Shown here: piece by piece, positions 8,581 through 17,973 of the stretch
How the letters are laid out: each line of letters begins with the position of its first letter
Position numbering within the stretch: the stretch's first letter is position 1
NCBI RefSeq assembly: GCF_003946405.1
Contig: NZ_RHOG01000035.1
Span: forward strand, 1 to 32,001
Source of the DNA: Lacticaseibacillus yichunensis
Lineage (GTDB): Bacteria; Bacillota; Bacilli; Lactobacillales; Lactobacillaceae
Direction: 5' to 3'
DNA length: 32,001 nt
Translations under genes and position numbers: made by a program
The notes under the pieces: generated by a model
Databases searched by the model: none
The model's input: the letters and a program-made list of their open reading frames with translations, nothing else
Told to the model about the DNA's origin: nothing

Positions 8581-8631
8581 GTTGCATATCTGCATCATTT
8601 GTATCAGCTGAGACCGGTTGAAAGATACAAT
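8581..8631 (+). promoter_or_regulatory. Promoter region and operator-like site B of the plus-strand adhesin
   Basis: GTTGCATATCTGCATC (8581-8596) is identical to site A and in inverted orientation to site C. A possible -10, TACAAT (8626-8631), follows about 40 bp from the site centre without a good -35, as expected for an activator-dependent promoter. Ribosome binding site GAGGAGGA lies at 8675-8682. Confidence 0.45.
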
Positions 8632-8689
8632 CACCTCGTAATGTGGGGGTTACACTGACTGATCATCAACCATTGAGGAGGAATGGATC

Positions 8690-11600
8690 ATGGATCAACA
8701 GCGTAAGACGCATTTTAAGATGTACAAGGCGCACAAGCAGTGGCTCGTGGCCGGTGTGACGGCATTTTCACTGGTCGTCGGCGGCGCATTCGGCACCAGC
8801 CACGCGGTGTGGGCCGATGAGGGGACCCCGGTCGTTTCAGCTGAAAATTCTGCCGGGCAACAGGCCACCGACCAAGAGTCAGGCGACCTCACGCCAGCCG
8901 CCCAAACACCGGCCAAAGCAAATGGGGATGCGGGCCAAACGCCAACAACCGGCGAGGCGGCTCCGACCACGGATGGGACGCAGCCAACTGCCGCTTCCGC
9001 CCAGACTGGTGAACAGACGGCCCAGGTTTCGGACACAGATGGCACCAGTTCAAATGATGCGGATTCAAGCGTTACTGCTCAAGATGTCGCAAGCTCAAAG
9101 GGCACAGACTTGGATGGTGCCAATTCCAATAACGTCAATGACGAGGCCGAGTCCGCCGAGACACCCGCCACCGACCAGTCCCAGCAAGCCCGCCCCGAGG
9201 CTCGGTCCGCCCGCGCCCTCAGCGAAAGTGAAGACGGCAGCGACCCAGCCGAGACCCCGGCAGACGAGGATGCAGAGGAAGCGCCAAGCGATGGGGAGAC
9301 TGATCCGGCCAATGACCAACAGACGTCACCGCTTTTAGGCCTAAGCAACAATGAAGTCGATGGCGCGGATCTCGCCAATGTGATCGCCGCGACGAATACG
9401 TTCAACGTGTCGAAAACCAACGCGCTTCAGTACACGTATTCGCATCTGGATCGAGATGCCTCGCTCAAAAACATGAGCGGGGCGAAGATGTGGCAGTCGC
9501 AGGCCTTTGCGGATGCGATTCCGATGGATGCCGCTGGCTACTATCAAAACACGACGGTCTACAATATCGACCTCTGGATGCCGGATTACGCGCTCCAGTA
9601 CGTTTTGTGGCAATCGGCCTTCTCCAGCCAGTACGCGACGATCAATGATTTTCGGGCGAATTTTACGAAAAATGATCTGGCCGCACTGACCAATTTTACA
9701 ACGGACCAGGCCGCGCAAAATACGTATGGCAATAGTCAGACCCAAGGCGCACCGACGACCTACTACCAGGCGTTGATGAGTATGCAAAGTCTGGAAGGCC
9801 TGCAATACGCGACCAACCTCAAGACAATCAATCTGTCTCCGAACATCATTGTCAGTGAAAATGTCTATGGGACGCCAACGAAAAACGGGAATCTCTGGGA
9901 CATCAAAGCCTTGACGAACCTGACACAGCTGCAAAGCGTTCAGATGGTCATGTTTTCCATCACTGATGTCACCGCGCTGGGCGATAAACCGAGCCTGACC
10001 AATCTGTCGCTTTCCTATAATATGATCACGGACATTTCGCCACTGGCTAGTGACTCGGGACTGAATGGCAGTGCCGCGCTGGGTTTTCAGCACGTCTTGC
10101 TCGATTCGATCACAATTCGGGAAGGCACTGCGTCTTATACGACCCCGTCATTTATCGTGAAGGATCTGACTGACACCAACGTTCCTGTGCAGGGCTATGA
10201 TGGCAGCGGCCAAAGCGGTTATCCCGGCCTCTACCCAAGTTCCTCCAATGGGGGCAACATCGATCCGCAGACCCTGACCTGGTATGGCATGTTGCCGGAT
10301 ACGTCGACGAATTACGGCGCATTTTCCACAACTTGGAATGACGCGGCGACTGGGTTTGAAGGCTGGTTTATTCAGCCATACGCGCTCGACGCCAACGCCA
10401 GCAATATCGTCGTCAATTATCAGCTCCTGAAGGCGGATGGCACCCAGCTCACCCTTGCACCATCGACCGTGCTTTCCGCTGAAGTCGACGATACGGCCAA
10501 TCTGCTCAGCACAACCACCGTGGTCAATCGCATCACGAATCTTGTCAACGAGCAGGGCTTCACCTTTGCCGGCCGCCTGATCGATGGAACGGGCCTGTTT
10601 GCCGACGCCATGGCCAATAACGGGCTCGCCCATTTTCTGGCCACCGACGCCGTGACCTTCACGGAGGACCCGCAGAACTTCACCATCCTCTTTTTGCAAG
10701 ACTGGGATCTGACCGTTCACTGTTACGCCAAGACCATCGATGAAAATGGAGCTGAGGTGCTCACCGAAATGCCGGCCGCCATCGCGCCAAGCAAGACCAC
10801 GTCCACCAATCTGAACACCCCGGTCCTGATCACGGATATCGTCCCGGACCTCAGCGCGGACAAATACGCCTTCGACCGCGTCGACACCAGCCCAGAAGGC
10901 ATCAATTGGACCACGCTTTCGGCCGACGCAACGACCTTGCCGTTCCAGGATAACGACCAAGAAGTGCGCGTGATCTACCACGCTGTTCAGCAGGCCAAAG
11001 TCCAGTTCGTCGACGCCGATACGCTTGACGCAAACGGCGACCCGACTGTGCTTGAGACCCTCGATTACACCACCGACCCCGCGCTTCAAGGTGAGCTCGG
11101 CGCCGCGATCACCTATGACCCGGCCGCCAAGATCGCCGCCTATGAAGCCGCCGGATATCGCCTCGTCAGCGACGGCACCACCAGCGGTTACGATTTTCCG
11201 CTAGATCCGCTGGCCGACACGCCGATTTTCACCATCACCCTCGCGCACACCCAGTCGCTCAAGGACACCACGACCGTCGCCCAGACCATCCACTACACCG
11301 ATGGCACCGACCCGCTCGCCCCGGACGCGACTCAGCAAGTGACCTTCACCACCGTCGTTGACAACACCATCCCCAATGACCCGGGCACCGTGTACTTCAA
11401 GCTTGGGGAAAATACGCCGGCACTGGATGCGACCACCCAGCTGTTCGATTCCACTGGTTGGACGGTCTACGGAGACGATGCGAAACCGTCATTCACCGTC
11501 ACCGCCAATCCGGCCGTGCCAGGCTGGCGCGTCGACTTGATCAACCCGGCCCAGACCGGCCTGACCCAAGTCGACGAAACAGCGGTGACCCCAACGACAG

Positions 11601-13522
11601 CCGATTCCGAGATCACAGTGACGTATGTCCGCGCCTATGAAATTTCTGATATGTCGACGGTCACCCAGACCATCACGTATCAAAATAAGTATGGTGATAT
11701 CATTCATGAACCGGCGACTGCGACCAAGACCGTTTTGACCGTTTCCGATGGCCAAGGGGGGACCACCACATTTGTTGCGGATGGCGCTGTGACGGATCAG
11801 CCGACCCTTGACGAAAATGGCGTGCCGACAACTGGCAATTGGACGCAGGTACCGGCTGGGGAGACCCCACTTTTTGCCCCGGTCATCAACCCGACTATTG
11901 CGGGGATGCACGTCGTTTCGACCACGGATCCGGCCGGAGACCTCACCCGCATCACGGCCCAGCCCGTGACCGGCGACGCGAGCCAGGACTTCACCGTCAC
12001 CTACGACTACACCGAGGGCGTGGTCCCGCCAGAAGAAGCGGCGACCCTAACCGTGCAGTTTGTCGATGAAAATGGGAAGACCCTACTGCCGAGTGAGCGC
12101 AAAGCCTTTACGATTGGGAGCGGGTATGAGTACACCGCACCGGCGATTGGCGGGTATCATCTGGCGACTGCCGAATTGCTGGCGGATGCTTCTTTGACGA
12201 ATGGTGTGGCATCCGGCCACATCACGACTTCAAATGATATTTTGACCTTTGTCTACAAGATGAATGATGGGGTGGTCCCACCAGAAGAAGCGGCGACCCT
12301 GACCGTGCAGTTTGTTGATGAAAATGGGAAGACGCTGCTTCCGAGTGAGCGCAAAGCCCTTACGATTGGGAGCGGGTATGAATATACCGCACCGAAGATC
12401 GGCGGGTACCATTTGGAGACTGCCGAATTGCCTGCCGGGGGTTCCTTGACCGAGGGCGTTGCGTCGGGTCAGATCACGACTTCAAATGATATCCTGACGT
12501 TTGTCTATAAGATGAATGATGGGGTTGTGCCGCCAGAAGAAGCGGCGACCCTGACCGTGGAGTTTGTCGATGAAAATGGGAAGACGCTACGTCCCTCTGA
12601 GCGCAAAGCTCTTACGATTGGGAGCGGGTATGAATACGCTGCACCAGAGATTAGTGGGTACCATCTTGAGACCGCGCATCTGCCGGCCGGGGGTTCACTC
12701 TCGGATGGCGTTGCGTCCGGTCAGATCACAACTTCAAATGATGTCCTGACCTTCGTCTACAAGATGAATGATGGGGTAGTCCCACCAGAAGAAGCAGCGA
12801 CCTTGACCGTGCAGTTTGTCGATGAAAACGGGAAGACGCTGCTTCCAAGTGAGCGCAAAGCTCTTACGGTTGGGAGCGGCTATGAATACACCGCACCGGA
12901 GATCAGTAGGTATCACTTGGAATCAGCTGAATTGCCAGCGGATGGCACCTTCACTGATGGTGTCGCGAAGGGTCAGATCACAACTTCACATGCTGTGCTC
13001 ACCTTCGTCTATAAGATGAACGAAGGCGTGACGCCGACCCCGCAACCCGCGACGCTGGCCATCCATTTTGTTGACGGCGCAGGACATACCATCCAGCAGG
13101 ACACGGTTTTGACCCGGGCGGTCGGCAACGGTTACACCTTCGTCGCCCCGGCGCTCACAGGGTACACGTTTGATCACGCGATTTTGCCAGATGGCACGGA
13201 AAGCCGGAACCGGACGACGATCGGGACACTGACCGCAGATGCCCAGGAATTGACCCTGGTCTATCTGCCGAACCAGGCGCCGGTCGAGCCCTCCAAGCCG
13301 ATCACGCCGGTCAAACCGGAGACCAAGCCGACGACCCCAACCAAGCCGGAAGCCAAACCGCTGGCCAAGCCAATTGCGACGAAACCAGCTGCGACTAAGC
13401 CAGCTGAAAAATCGTTGCCGCAGACCGGCGACAGCCAGGATGGCTTGTTGGCAGCGATGGGCGCGTTGATGCTGGCGAGCCTCGCGCTTGTCGGAATTCG
13501 GCCGACGCGTAAAGAAAAATAA
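8690..13522 (+). CDS. Giant LPQTG-anchored adhesin, divergent paralogue
   Basis: A 1610-residue surface protein starting at ATG 8690 behind GAGGAGGA. The signal peptide carries a degenerate KxYKxGKxW motif (KMYKAHKQW) and is probably cut near residue 42 (VWA-DE). Residues about 44-217 are a Ser/Thr/Ala/Asp/Glu-rich stalk. An LRR-like region at about 283-457 (LKTINLS, LTNLTQLQSV, DISPLASD) is clearly related to that of the divergent protein, including the shared WMP and LQYATNL elements. MucBP-like beta modules fill about 570-1110. Four near-identical 84-residue modules (VQFVDENGKTL) lie at about 1111-1446, with a diverged fifth to about 1527. A Pro/Lys/Thr-rich part, LPQTG at 1576-1580, a hydrophobic helix and the tail RPTRKEK complete sortase anchoring. 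Probable role: adhesion. The ligand cannot be told from sequence. Confidence 0.93.
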   Translation: MDQQRKTHFKMYKAHKQWLVAGVTAFSLVVGGAFGTSHAVWADEGTPVVSAENSAGQQATDQESGDLTPAAQTPAKANGDAGQTPTTGEAAPTTDGTQPTAASAQTGEQTAQVSDTDGTSSNDADSSVTAQDVASSKGTDLDGANSNNVNDEAESAETPATDQSQQARPEARSARALSESEDGSDPAETPADEDAEEAPSDGETDPANDQQTSPLLGLSNNEVDGADLANVIAATNTFNVSKTNALQYTYSHLDRDASLKNMSGAKMWQSQAFADAIPMDAAGYYQNTTVYNIDLWMPDYALQYVLWQSAFSSQYATINDFRANFTKNDLAALTNFTTDQAAQNTYGNSQTQGAPTTYYQALMSMQSLEGLQYATNLKTINLSPNIIVSENVYGTPTKNGNLWDIKALTNLTQLQSVQMVMFSITDVTALGDKPSLTNLSLSYNMITDISPLASDSGLNGSAALGFQHVLLDSITIREGTASYTTPSFIVKDLTDTNVPVQGYDGSGQSGYPGLYPSSSNGGNIDPQTLTWYGMLPDTSTNYGAFSTTWNDAATGFEGWFIQPYALDANASNIVVNYQLLKADGTQLTLAPSTVLSAEVDDTANLLSTTTVVNRITNLVNEQGFTFAGRLIDGTGLFADAMANNGLAHFLATDAVTFTEDPQNFTILFLQDWDLTVHCYAKTIDENGAEVLTEMPAAIAPSKTTSTNLNTPVLITDIVPDLSADKYAFDRVDTSPEGINWTTLSADATTLPFQDNDQEVRVIYHAVQQAKVQFVDADTLDANGDPTVLETLDYTTDPALQGELGAAITYDPAAKIAAYEAAGYRLVSDGTTSGYDFPLDPLADTPIFTITLAHTQSLKDTTTVAQTIHYTDGTDPLAPDATQQVTFTTVVDNTIPNDPGTVYFKLGENTPALDATTQLFDSTGWTVYGDDAKPSFTVTANPAVPGWRVDLINPAQTGLTQVDETAVTPTTADSEITVTYVRAYEISDMSTVTQTITYQNKYGDIIHEPATATKTVLTVSDGQGGTTTFVADGAVTDQPTLDENGVPTTGNWTQVPAGETPLFAPVINPTIAGMHVVSTTDPAGDLTRITAQPVTGDASQDFTVTYDYTEGVVPPEEAATLTVQFVDENGKTLLPSERKAFTIGSGYEYTAPAIGGYHLATAELLADASLTNGVASGHITTSNDILTFVYKMNDGVVPPEEAATLTVQFVDENGKTLLPSERKALTIGSGYEYTAPKIGGYHLETAELPAGGSLTEGVASGQITTSNDILTFVYKMNDGVVPPEEAATLTVEFVDENGKTLRPSERKALTIGSGYEYAAPEISGYHLETAHLPAGGSLSDGVASGQITTSNDVLTFVYKMNDGVVPPEEAATLTVQFVDENGKTLLPSERKALTVGSGYEYTAPEISRYHLESAELPADGTFTDGVAKGQITTSHAVLTFVYKMNEGVTPTPQPATLAIHFVDGAGHTIQQDTVLTRAVGNGYTFVAPALTGYTFDHAILPDGTESRNRTTIGTLTADAQELTLVYLPNQAPVEPSKPITPVKPETKPTTPTKPEAKPLAKPIATKPAATKPAEKSLPQTGDSQDGLLAAMGALMLASLALVGIRPTRKEK
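12020..13027 (+). repeat. 252-bp tandem repeats encoding MucBP-like modules
   Basis: Four copies with an exact 252-bp period (84 codons) start at about 12020, 12272, 12524 and 12776, each with the TGGTCCCGCCAGAAGAAG-like sequence. The repeat length and sequence differ from the 213-bp repeats of the divergent adhesin, so the two arrays expanded independently. Confidence 0.88.
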
Positions 13523-13540
13523 TAATTTAACGGGTTAACG

Positions 13541-13585
13541 AAACGTTCCGCACCACCTGAGATTCAGGTGGGCGGGGCGTTTTTA
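13541..13585 (+). terminator. Terminator of the plus-strand adhesin gene
   Basis: The stem CCACCTGA/TCAGGTGG is extended by AACG..CGTT-type pairing and followed by TTTTT at 13580-13584. It starts about 18 bp after the stop. Confidence 0.85.
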
Positions 13586-13720
13586 GGTGGGCCTCTCGCG
13601 ATAAATATTTCATGTAACTCACTCAATTATATTGGGAGTAAAAGCCCGGAATATCAAAGTATCTAACCGGCTCAATTAACCCGATTGAAGTCCTATAACT
13701 GCCAATTGTATGCGTATTCA

Positions 13721-13767
13721 TGATATACTTAAGATGTTGATAAGGACAGTCGTATGAGAAACGGAGG
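13721..13767 (+). promoter_or_regulatory. Extended -10 promoter and RBS of the small WxL gene
   Basis: TGATATACT (13721-13729) is an extended -10 (TG-n-TATACT). No good -35 is visible 17 bp upstream. A GGAGG ribosome binding site lies at 13763-13767, 8 bp before ATG 13776. Confidence 0.5.
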
Positions 13768-13775
13768 TTATTTCT

Positions 13776-14384
13776 ATGAAGAAAAAACTATTGTTGACCG
13801 CCGCCCTTGTATTAAGTCTAGGCGCCGCATCAATTACGGCAAATCCGGTAAGCGCGGAAGAAACCACAGCCGAATTTACAGTTGAACCTGGCGCATTGAC
13901 ACTTGATGAAGTACCTGATCTGAACTTTGGCACAGTACCGATCAAGAATTTGATCGAAGGTGACGCAACCGCCGAACTTGTTGGGTACGAGAACGTGCTC
14001 CCTGGTGACGATGGTAACCAGACTGGTGATGTCCAGGTATCTGACTACCGCGGGTCAAATGCTGGGTGGTCTCTGTACGCCCAGATGACGCCATTTGCGC
14101 TTAGCACAGATGCGAACGTGACACTTGATGGGACAATGACCCTGACCGGTGCAGAGACAACAAGTACAGGTGTTGCGCCTGGCGCATTTGGCGGTGACAT
14201 TGCGACCGATAGTCAAAATGTCCTGGTCTGGAATGCTGCAGTGAATACTGGGACTGGGCAGAACAACGATGTAACTGAGGCTGGCGAAGATAACTATTTG
14301 ACGCTTGATCGGAATACAGGTGCTGTACCCGGCCGATATGATTCAGATGTGACCTGGACTTTGGCTCTGACACCAGACGCTTGA
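13776..14384 (+). CDS. Small WxL-domain cell-surface protein
   Basis: A 202-residue secreted protein. The signal peptide is KKKLLLTAALVLSLGA with probable cleavage after residue 27 (VSA-EE). Almost the whole mature part is a WxL domain: the N-terminal strand with LNFGTVPI near 49-56, the first WxL motif (WSL) at 98-100 and the second (WTL) at 194-196 inside the usual C-terminal YDSDVTWTL. WxL domains bind the cell wall non-covalently in low-GC Gram-positive bacteria. The next two genes supply the other typical members of such clusters (called csc in lactobacilli). Its codon use is visibly less GC-rich than that of the adhesins. A hairpin at 14402 separates it from the rest of the cluster, so it could be made in excess. 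Confidence 0.93.
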   Translation: MKKKLLLTAALVLSLGAASITANPVSAEETTAEFTVEPGALTLDEVPDLNFGTVPIKNLIEGDATAELVGYENVLPGDDGNQTGDVQVSDYRGSNAGWSLYAQMTPFALSTDANVTLDGTMTLTGAETTSTGVAPGAFGGDIATDSQNVLVWNAAVNTGTGQNNDVTEAGEDNYLTLDRNTGAVPGRYDSDVTWTLALTPDA

Positions 14385-14401
14385 CGTTAATGTACTAGAG
14401 A

Positions 14402-14431
14402 AAGGACCAGCCGACCCTGGTCCTTCTTTTT
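14402..14431 (+). terminator. Intra-cluster hairpin, possible attenuator
   Basis: AAGGACCAG (14402-14410) pairs with CTGGTCCTT (14417-14425) and CTTTTTC follows. It lies between the small WxL gene and the DUF916 gene, only about 25 bp before the next ribosome binding site. With no clear promoter after it, it probably lets some transcription through and lowers expression of the downstream genes. Confidence 0.75.
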
Positions 14432-14453
14432 CCGAAAAAAAGGGGGGAACACA

Positions 14454-15470
14454 TTGAAACGCAGACATCTGATCATCGCGTTGCTCGCATTTTTAGGCAT
14501 CCTATTTTCCGTTCCGCACTCGGCGCAGGCCGCGGATGGCGCCGGGTTCACCGTTGCCCCCGCGCTGCCCACGAACCAAATGTCTGACGCCTCGTATTTT
14601 GACCTGCTGGTGAAGCCCGATACCACTCAGCATTTGCGCCTCGCGCTCACCAACCTGACCGATAAGGAAAAAACGTTGACGGTGACGCCGACCAATGCGT
14701 TCACCCAGACCAATGGCGTAGTGAGTTACGCGCCAAATTCGGCGAAGGACGAGTCGGCGGAATACCAGCTCAACGACTTGTTGGGAAATAAACAGACGGT
14801 GAAGCTGAAGGCCGGCGAAACCCGGACCGTCGATTTCACCCTGACCATCCCCAAAGAAGGATTCAAAGGCCAGATTCTTGGCGGCCTTTACGTGACTGAC
14901 GAAAAGCACGTGGATAAAGGTAGCGGCAAGGGCATGACCATCAATAACAAATACGCGATGGTCGTGGCAGTCAACCTGCAGACTAGCAAGAAAAAAGTTG
15001 ACCCGGATCTGAAATTGAACGAGGTCTACCCCGGCGCCCAGACCAACAAGGCGGCGGTGATCGCAAACCTGCAAAATCCAACGCCGCGCCTGTTCGGCCA
15101 GGCGGAGGTCGTCAGCACGATCACCCGTTCCGGCTCCGAAGAAGTGGTGCTCGAACGGACAGTCAAAAATTTTGATTTTGCCCCGAACACCAATGTCGAT
15201 TTCGCCACCTATTCGAAGGACCCGCTCAAGCCTGGCAAATATGTGCAGGACCTCTTGATCACCACTGAGAATGACGAATGGCATTTCCGCAAAACATTTA
15301 CGATCAGCCAGGCCAAAGCTGACAAGGTCGAAAAAGAACTCGGCCATGATGTCAGCCGCTTCCCGTGGTGGATCGTCGTGGTCAGTGTGATCGCCGCGCT
15401 TCTGCTGGGCGGGCTGATCTGGTTCCTGTTGTGGCGCCGCAAGAAACGTCAAGACTCTGACGCTGCCTGA
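14454..15470 (+). CDS. DUF916/DUF3324 (WxLIP-type) cell-surface protein
   Basis: A 338-residue protein starting at TTG 14454 behind AGGGGGGAA. The signal peptide ends at SAQA (residue 26). Residues about 30-150 match DUF916 (FTVAPALPTNQ, then LRLALTN and a QTVKLKAGETRTVDFTL core) and about 160-295 match DUF3324 (KVDPDLKLNEV). These are the peptidoglycan-binding and host-binding halves of WxL-interacting proteins. One membrane helix at about 307-328 (WWIVVVSVIAALLLGG) is followed by a basic cytoplasmic tail. It is expected to anchor WxL proteins at the surface. The large WxL gene begins 19 bp after its stop, which implies one transcript. Confidence 0.93.
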   Translation: MKRRHLIIALLAFLGILFSVPHSAQAADGAGFTVAPALPTNQMSDASYFDLLVKPDTTQHLRLALTNLTDKEKTLTVTPTNAFTQTNGVVSYAPNSAKDESAEYQLNDLLGNKQTVKLKAGETRTVDFTLTIPKEGFKGQILGGLYVTDEKHVDKGSGKGMTINNKYAMVVAVNLQTSKKKVDPDLKLNEVYPGAQTNKAAVIANLQNPTPRLFGQAEVVSTITRSGSEEVVLERTVKNFDFAPNTNVDFATYSKDPLKPGKYVQDLLITTENDEWHFRKTFTISQAKADKVEKELGHDVSRFPWWIVVVSVIAALLLGGLIWFLLWRRKKRQDSDAA

Positions 15471-15489
15471 GGAAAGGAGGCCGTTGCAT

Positions 15490-17634
15490 ATGAAAAAGAA
15501 TAAAGTGAAACTCATTCTGCTGGGCCTGTTCCTCATGGCGTTGATCGGCGTCTTTCAAACGAGCCAGGTACGCGTGACCAAGACGGATACCGCTGCGTCC
15601 ATCACGATTCCCACGGAGCCACCGGTGATTGCGGGGACGGCCTTTCATGATCCGACTGATTCGGCAACAACTGTGATCGACACCCAACCGAATACATCAA
15701 GTTCCAATTTACCAGGGTTAGATCCGTCGAATAGTTTGACCAGTATTGCCGTTCAATCAGGGGATACAATTCGAATGTATGGCGGGACGTCAGGAACTAA
15801 CGATAACAAGAGAATTGAGATTGTATATCAGCTTGGTGCAAGTGCCCCCGTGCGTACAAACACTAATGATTCCGTTACCTTTGGACCTAACAACTCTATA
15901 AATCAGAATCAAAGGTATTGGCATGATTTGACGGTTCAAACCGTCACAGTCCCAACGTGGAACTATTATCAGGTGGTCTTGGTTAATACCTTTTTGGGAG
16001 TACCAACTTCGGAGGAGTATTCTCAGTTCTTCCGCGTCTTGGTCATGCCGGCTAACTATCAGATTAATCTCTCACCAAGTGTGCTGATTCTTTTCGAAGG
16101 TCAATCGGGGACAATCACGCCGACCAACCTTGATCAATCAATCATCCCATCCTACACGACCCCGAATGCTTCATACGTGACTCAGGGTGTGAGTGGAAAC
16201 CAGTCCGTGATCACTGCAGTAGGGGCGCCAGGTGCAACTAGCCAGCATGCCACGTTTGGTCTTTCAGATATCTCTGTAGGAGGTGAAAGCCTTGATCCGG
16301 ACAAAACCTATACGAGTAGTACCACATACATTTATACAGGGCGATTACAAGATCAATCTGTCAGCCTCGGGGAATCCGCAACGTTTACGGTTGAAATGCC
16401 GGCAGCCGTAGATGTCGAATCAGTCTCTTGGACTGTAGATGGTGCTCCACCGCCAGCGGATGCGGAGATCAGCGGGAAAACAATGGAGTTACTAAATGTG
16501 CAGGCCGATGCTGTAATCCAGGCAACTGTGACCGCCAAGACTGGTGCGAGCGGATCGACGGAAATTGTTGTGACAAGTAATACCGCGCAATTAACAGTCA
16601 CCGGCCCAACAGAAATTCAATTGACAGCCGATCGATATCTATTTTCCGGTGAAGCTGTAGCTGTCACAACAAATGAGACCCAAGTCTTAACTAATCTTCC
16701 AGAGGGAACTCCACTGACTTGGCACGTGTACCAGCCTGGGACACAGATCGAGTCACCACTTGCCACAGTTTCAGATACCGGATTAGTGCAGACAACAAAC
16801 TCTGGGACTGGATCAATTGATGTTGTGGCTGAATATTCGGGAAGTAACGGCATAGTGACAGGGACGATCACACTTCAGATTCTCTCTGTGCCAGATCAGA
16901 CGGTCGAGGCCGGATCGACGGCCACTTTCACGGTGCCGACATTGACGCTTTCGCCCGGACAGACTGTGGCGTATCGATGGTATATGCAGATTCCAGATGG
17001 GACAATGACCCCCATCGATGGCGCAACTTCTTCCACATACCAATTAACAGATGTTCAGCTAGCGCAGGAAGGGACGAAGTTTAGAGTTCGATACAGTGTC
17101 ACAACGCCAGGTCAACCGCCAAGTGTGACTACTTATGGCTCCAACGTCTTCACCCTCCACGTCACCGAACCTGGCGCACTGGCCCTAGAAGAAGCCCCAG
17201 CCTTCCAGTTTGGCAAAATGGGCTCCACAGCCTCCGCCATGATCAGTCCGACGATCGAGGACATGATGACCGGCTTTTCCGGCGCTGGCACGGTGGGGGA
17301 TGCGACCTGGATGACGGACACGACGAGCGGCACGCTGAAGATCGCGGACACGCGCTCAACGACCCAGCCGTGGAAGCTTACGGTCGGCCTGTCCACCTTC
17401 ACCAACGGCACGACCGCCGTGGCTGCGTCCTTGCAACTGGTCGACGGAGGCACGCTGTTGCCGATTATCGAGACCGGCGCATCTACTGAGCTGTACCCAA
17501 GCCAAGTCGCCACCGGGGGCGCATTTGAAAAACAGCTCCAGGCTTATCTTTCAACGCAGCCCTCAAGCGACGCATCGCTGGGCAGCTATTCCGCAGACGT
17601 GACCTGGACCTTGGAAGATACCCCAAACCCTTAG
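15490..17634 (+). CDS. Large WxL-domain surface protein
   Basis: A 714-residue protein. ATG 15490 is preferred over the TTG at 15484 because GGAAAGGAGG (15471-15480) lies at correct spacing only for the ATG. The N-terminus (KKNKVKLILLGLFLMALIGVF) is a signal peptide. The middle holds beta-rich Ig-like modules: RLQDQSVSLGESATFTVEM near 285 and VPDQTVEAGSTATFTV near 470 look like immunoglobulin-type repeats. A C-terminal WxL domain begins near 560 (PGALALEEAP) and has its motifs at W628 (WKL) and W706 (WTL). It fits the large WxL member of csc clusters and probably forms a surface complex with the two upstream proteins. The central part (about 15650-17130) is less GC-rich than both ends, suggesting an exchanged segment. 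Confidence 0.9.
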   Translation: MKKNKVKLILLGLFLMALIGVFQTSQVRVTKTDTAASITIPTEPPVIAGTAFHDPTDSATTVIDTQPNTSSSNLPGLDPSNSLTSIAVQSGDTIRMYGGTSGTNDNKRIEIVYQLGASAPVRTNTNDSVTFGPNNSINQNQRYWHDLTVQTVTVPTWNYYQVVLVNTFLGVPTSEEYSQFFRVLVMPANYQINLSPSVLILFEGQSGTITPTNLDQSIIPSYTTPNASYVTQGVSGNQSVITAVGAPGATSQHATFGLSDISVGGESLDPDKTYTSSTTYIYTGRLQDQSVSLGESATFTVEMPAAVDVESVSWTVDGAPPPADAEISGKTMELLNVQADAVIQATVTAKTGASGSTEIVVTSNTAQLTVTGPTEIQLTADRYLFSGEAVAVTTNETQVLTNLPEGTPLTWHVYQPGTQIESPLATVSDTGLVQTTNSGTGSIDVVAEYSGSNGIVTGTITLQILSVPDQTVEAGSTATFTVPTLTLSPGQTVAYRWYMQIPDGTMTPIDGATSSTYQLTDVQLAQEGTKFRVRYSVTTPGQPPSVTTYGSNVFTLHVTEPGALALEEAPAFQFGKMGSTASAMISPTIEDMMTGFSGAGTVGDATWMTDTTSGTLKIADTRSTTQPWKLTVGLSTFTNGTTAVAASLQLVDGGTLLPIIETGASTELYPSQVATGGAFEKQLQAYLSTQPSSDASLGSYSADVTWTLEDTPNP

Positions 17635-17668
17635 CCAACAATCGGCACCTCAAAAATAAGCACCAACC

Positions 17669-17731
17669 AAAAGCCTTCCAGCTTGATCAGCATGCCCGCC
17701 GGCCGCTGATCATCTGCTGGAAGGCTTTTTT
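17669..17731 (+). terminator. Terminator of the WxL cluster
   Basis: AAAAGCCTTCCAGC pairs with GCTGGAAGGCTTTT, with an inner TGATCAGC/GCTGATCA stem, followed by a T-run. It is very strong and, because of the flanking A-run, possibly bidirectional. Confidence 0.88.
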
Positions 17732-17973
17732 GCATCTCCAAGTTGAAACCAACACCTATTGCAGAATCGTCCATTCATAACATACCAACAAGCCAACCGA
17801 GGACAATCCTCCCCAAACGTGCGGCCCAACGCAAAATGAAATATTCACACCGAAATGAATATATGCAAACACCGACAAGACAAAATGAATCCAAAAACAT
17901 CCGGATAAACCGCATAACCGCGCAATCAGCGACGAGCCAGTGAAAATAATCCGAATAAAATGTGAATAAATAC

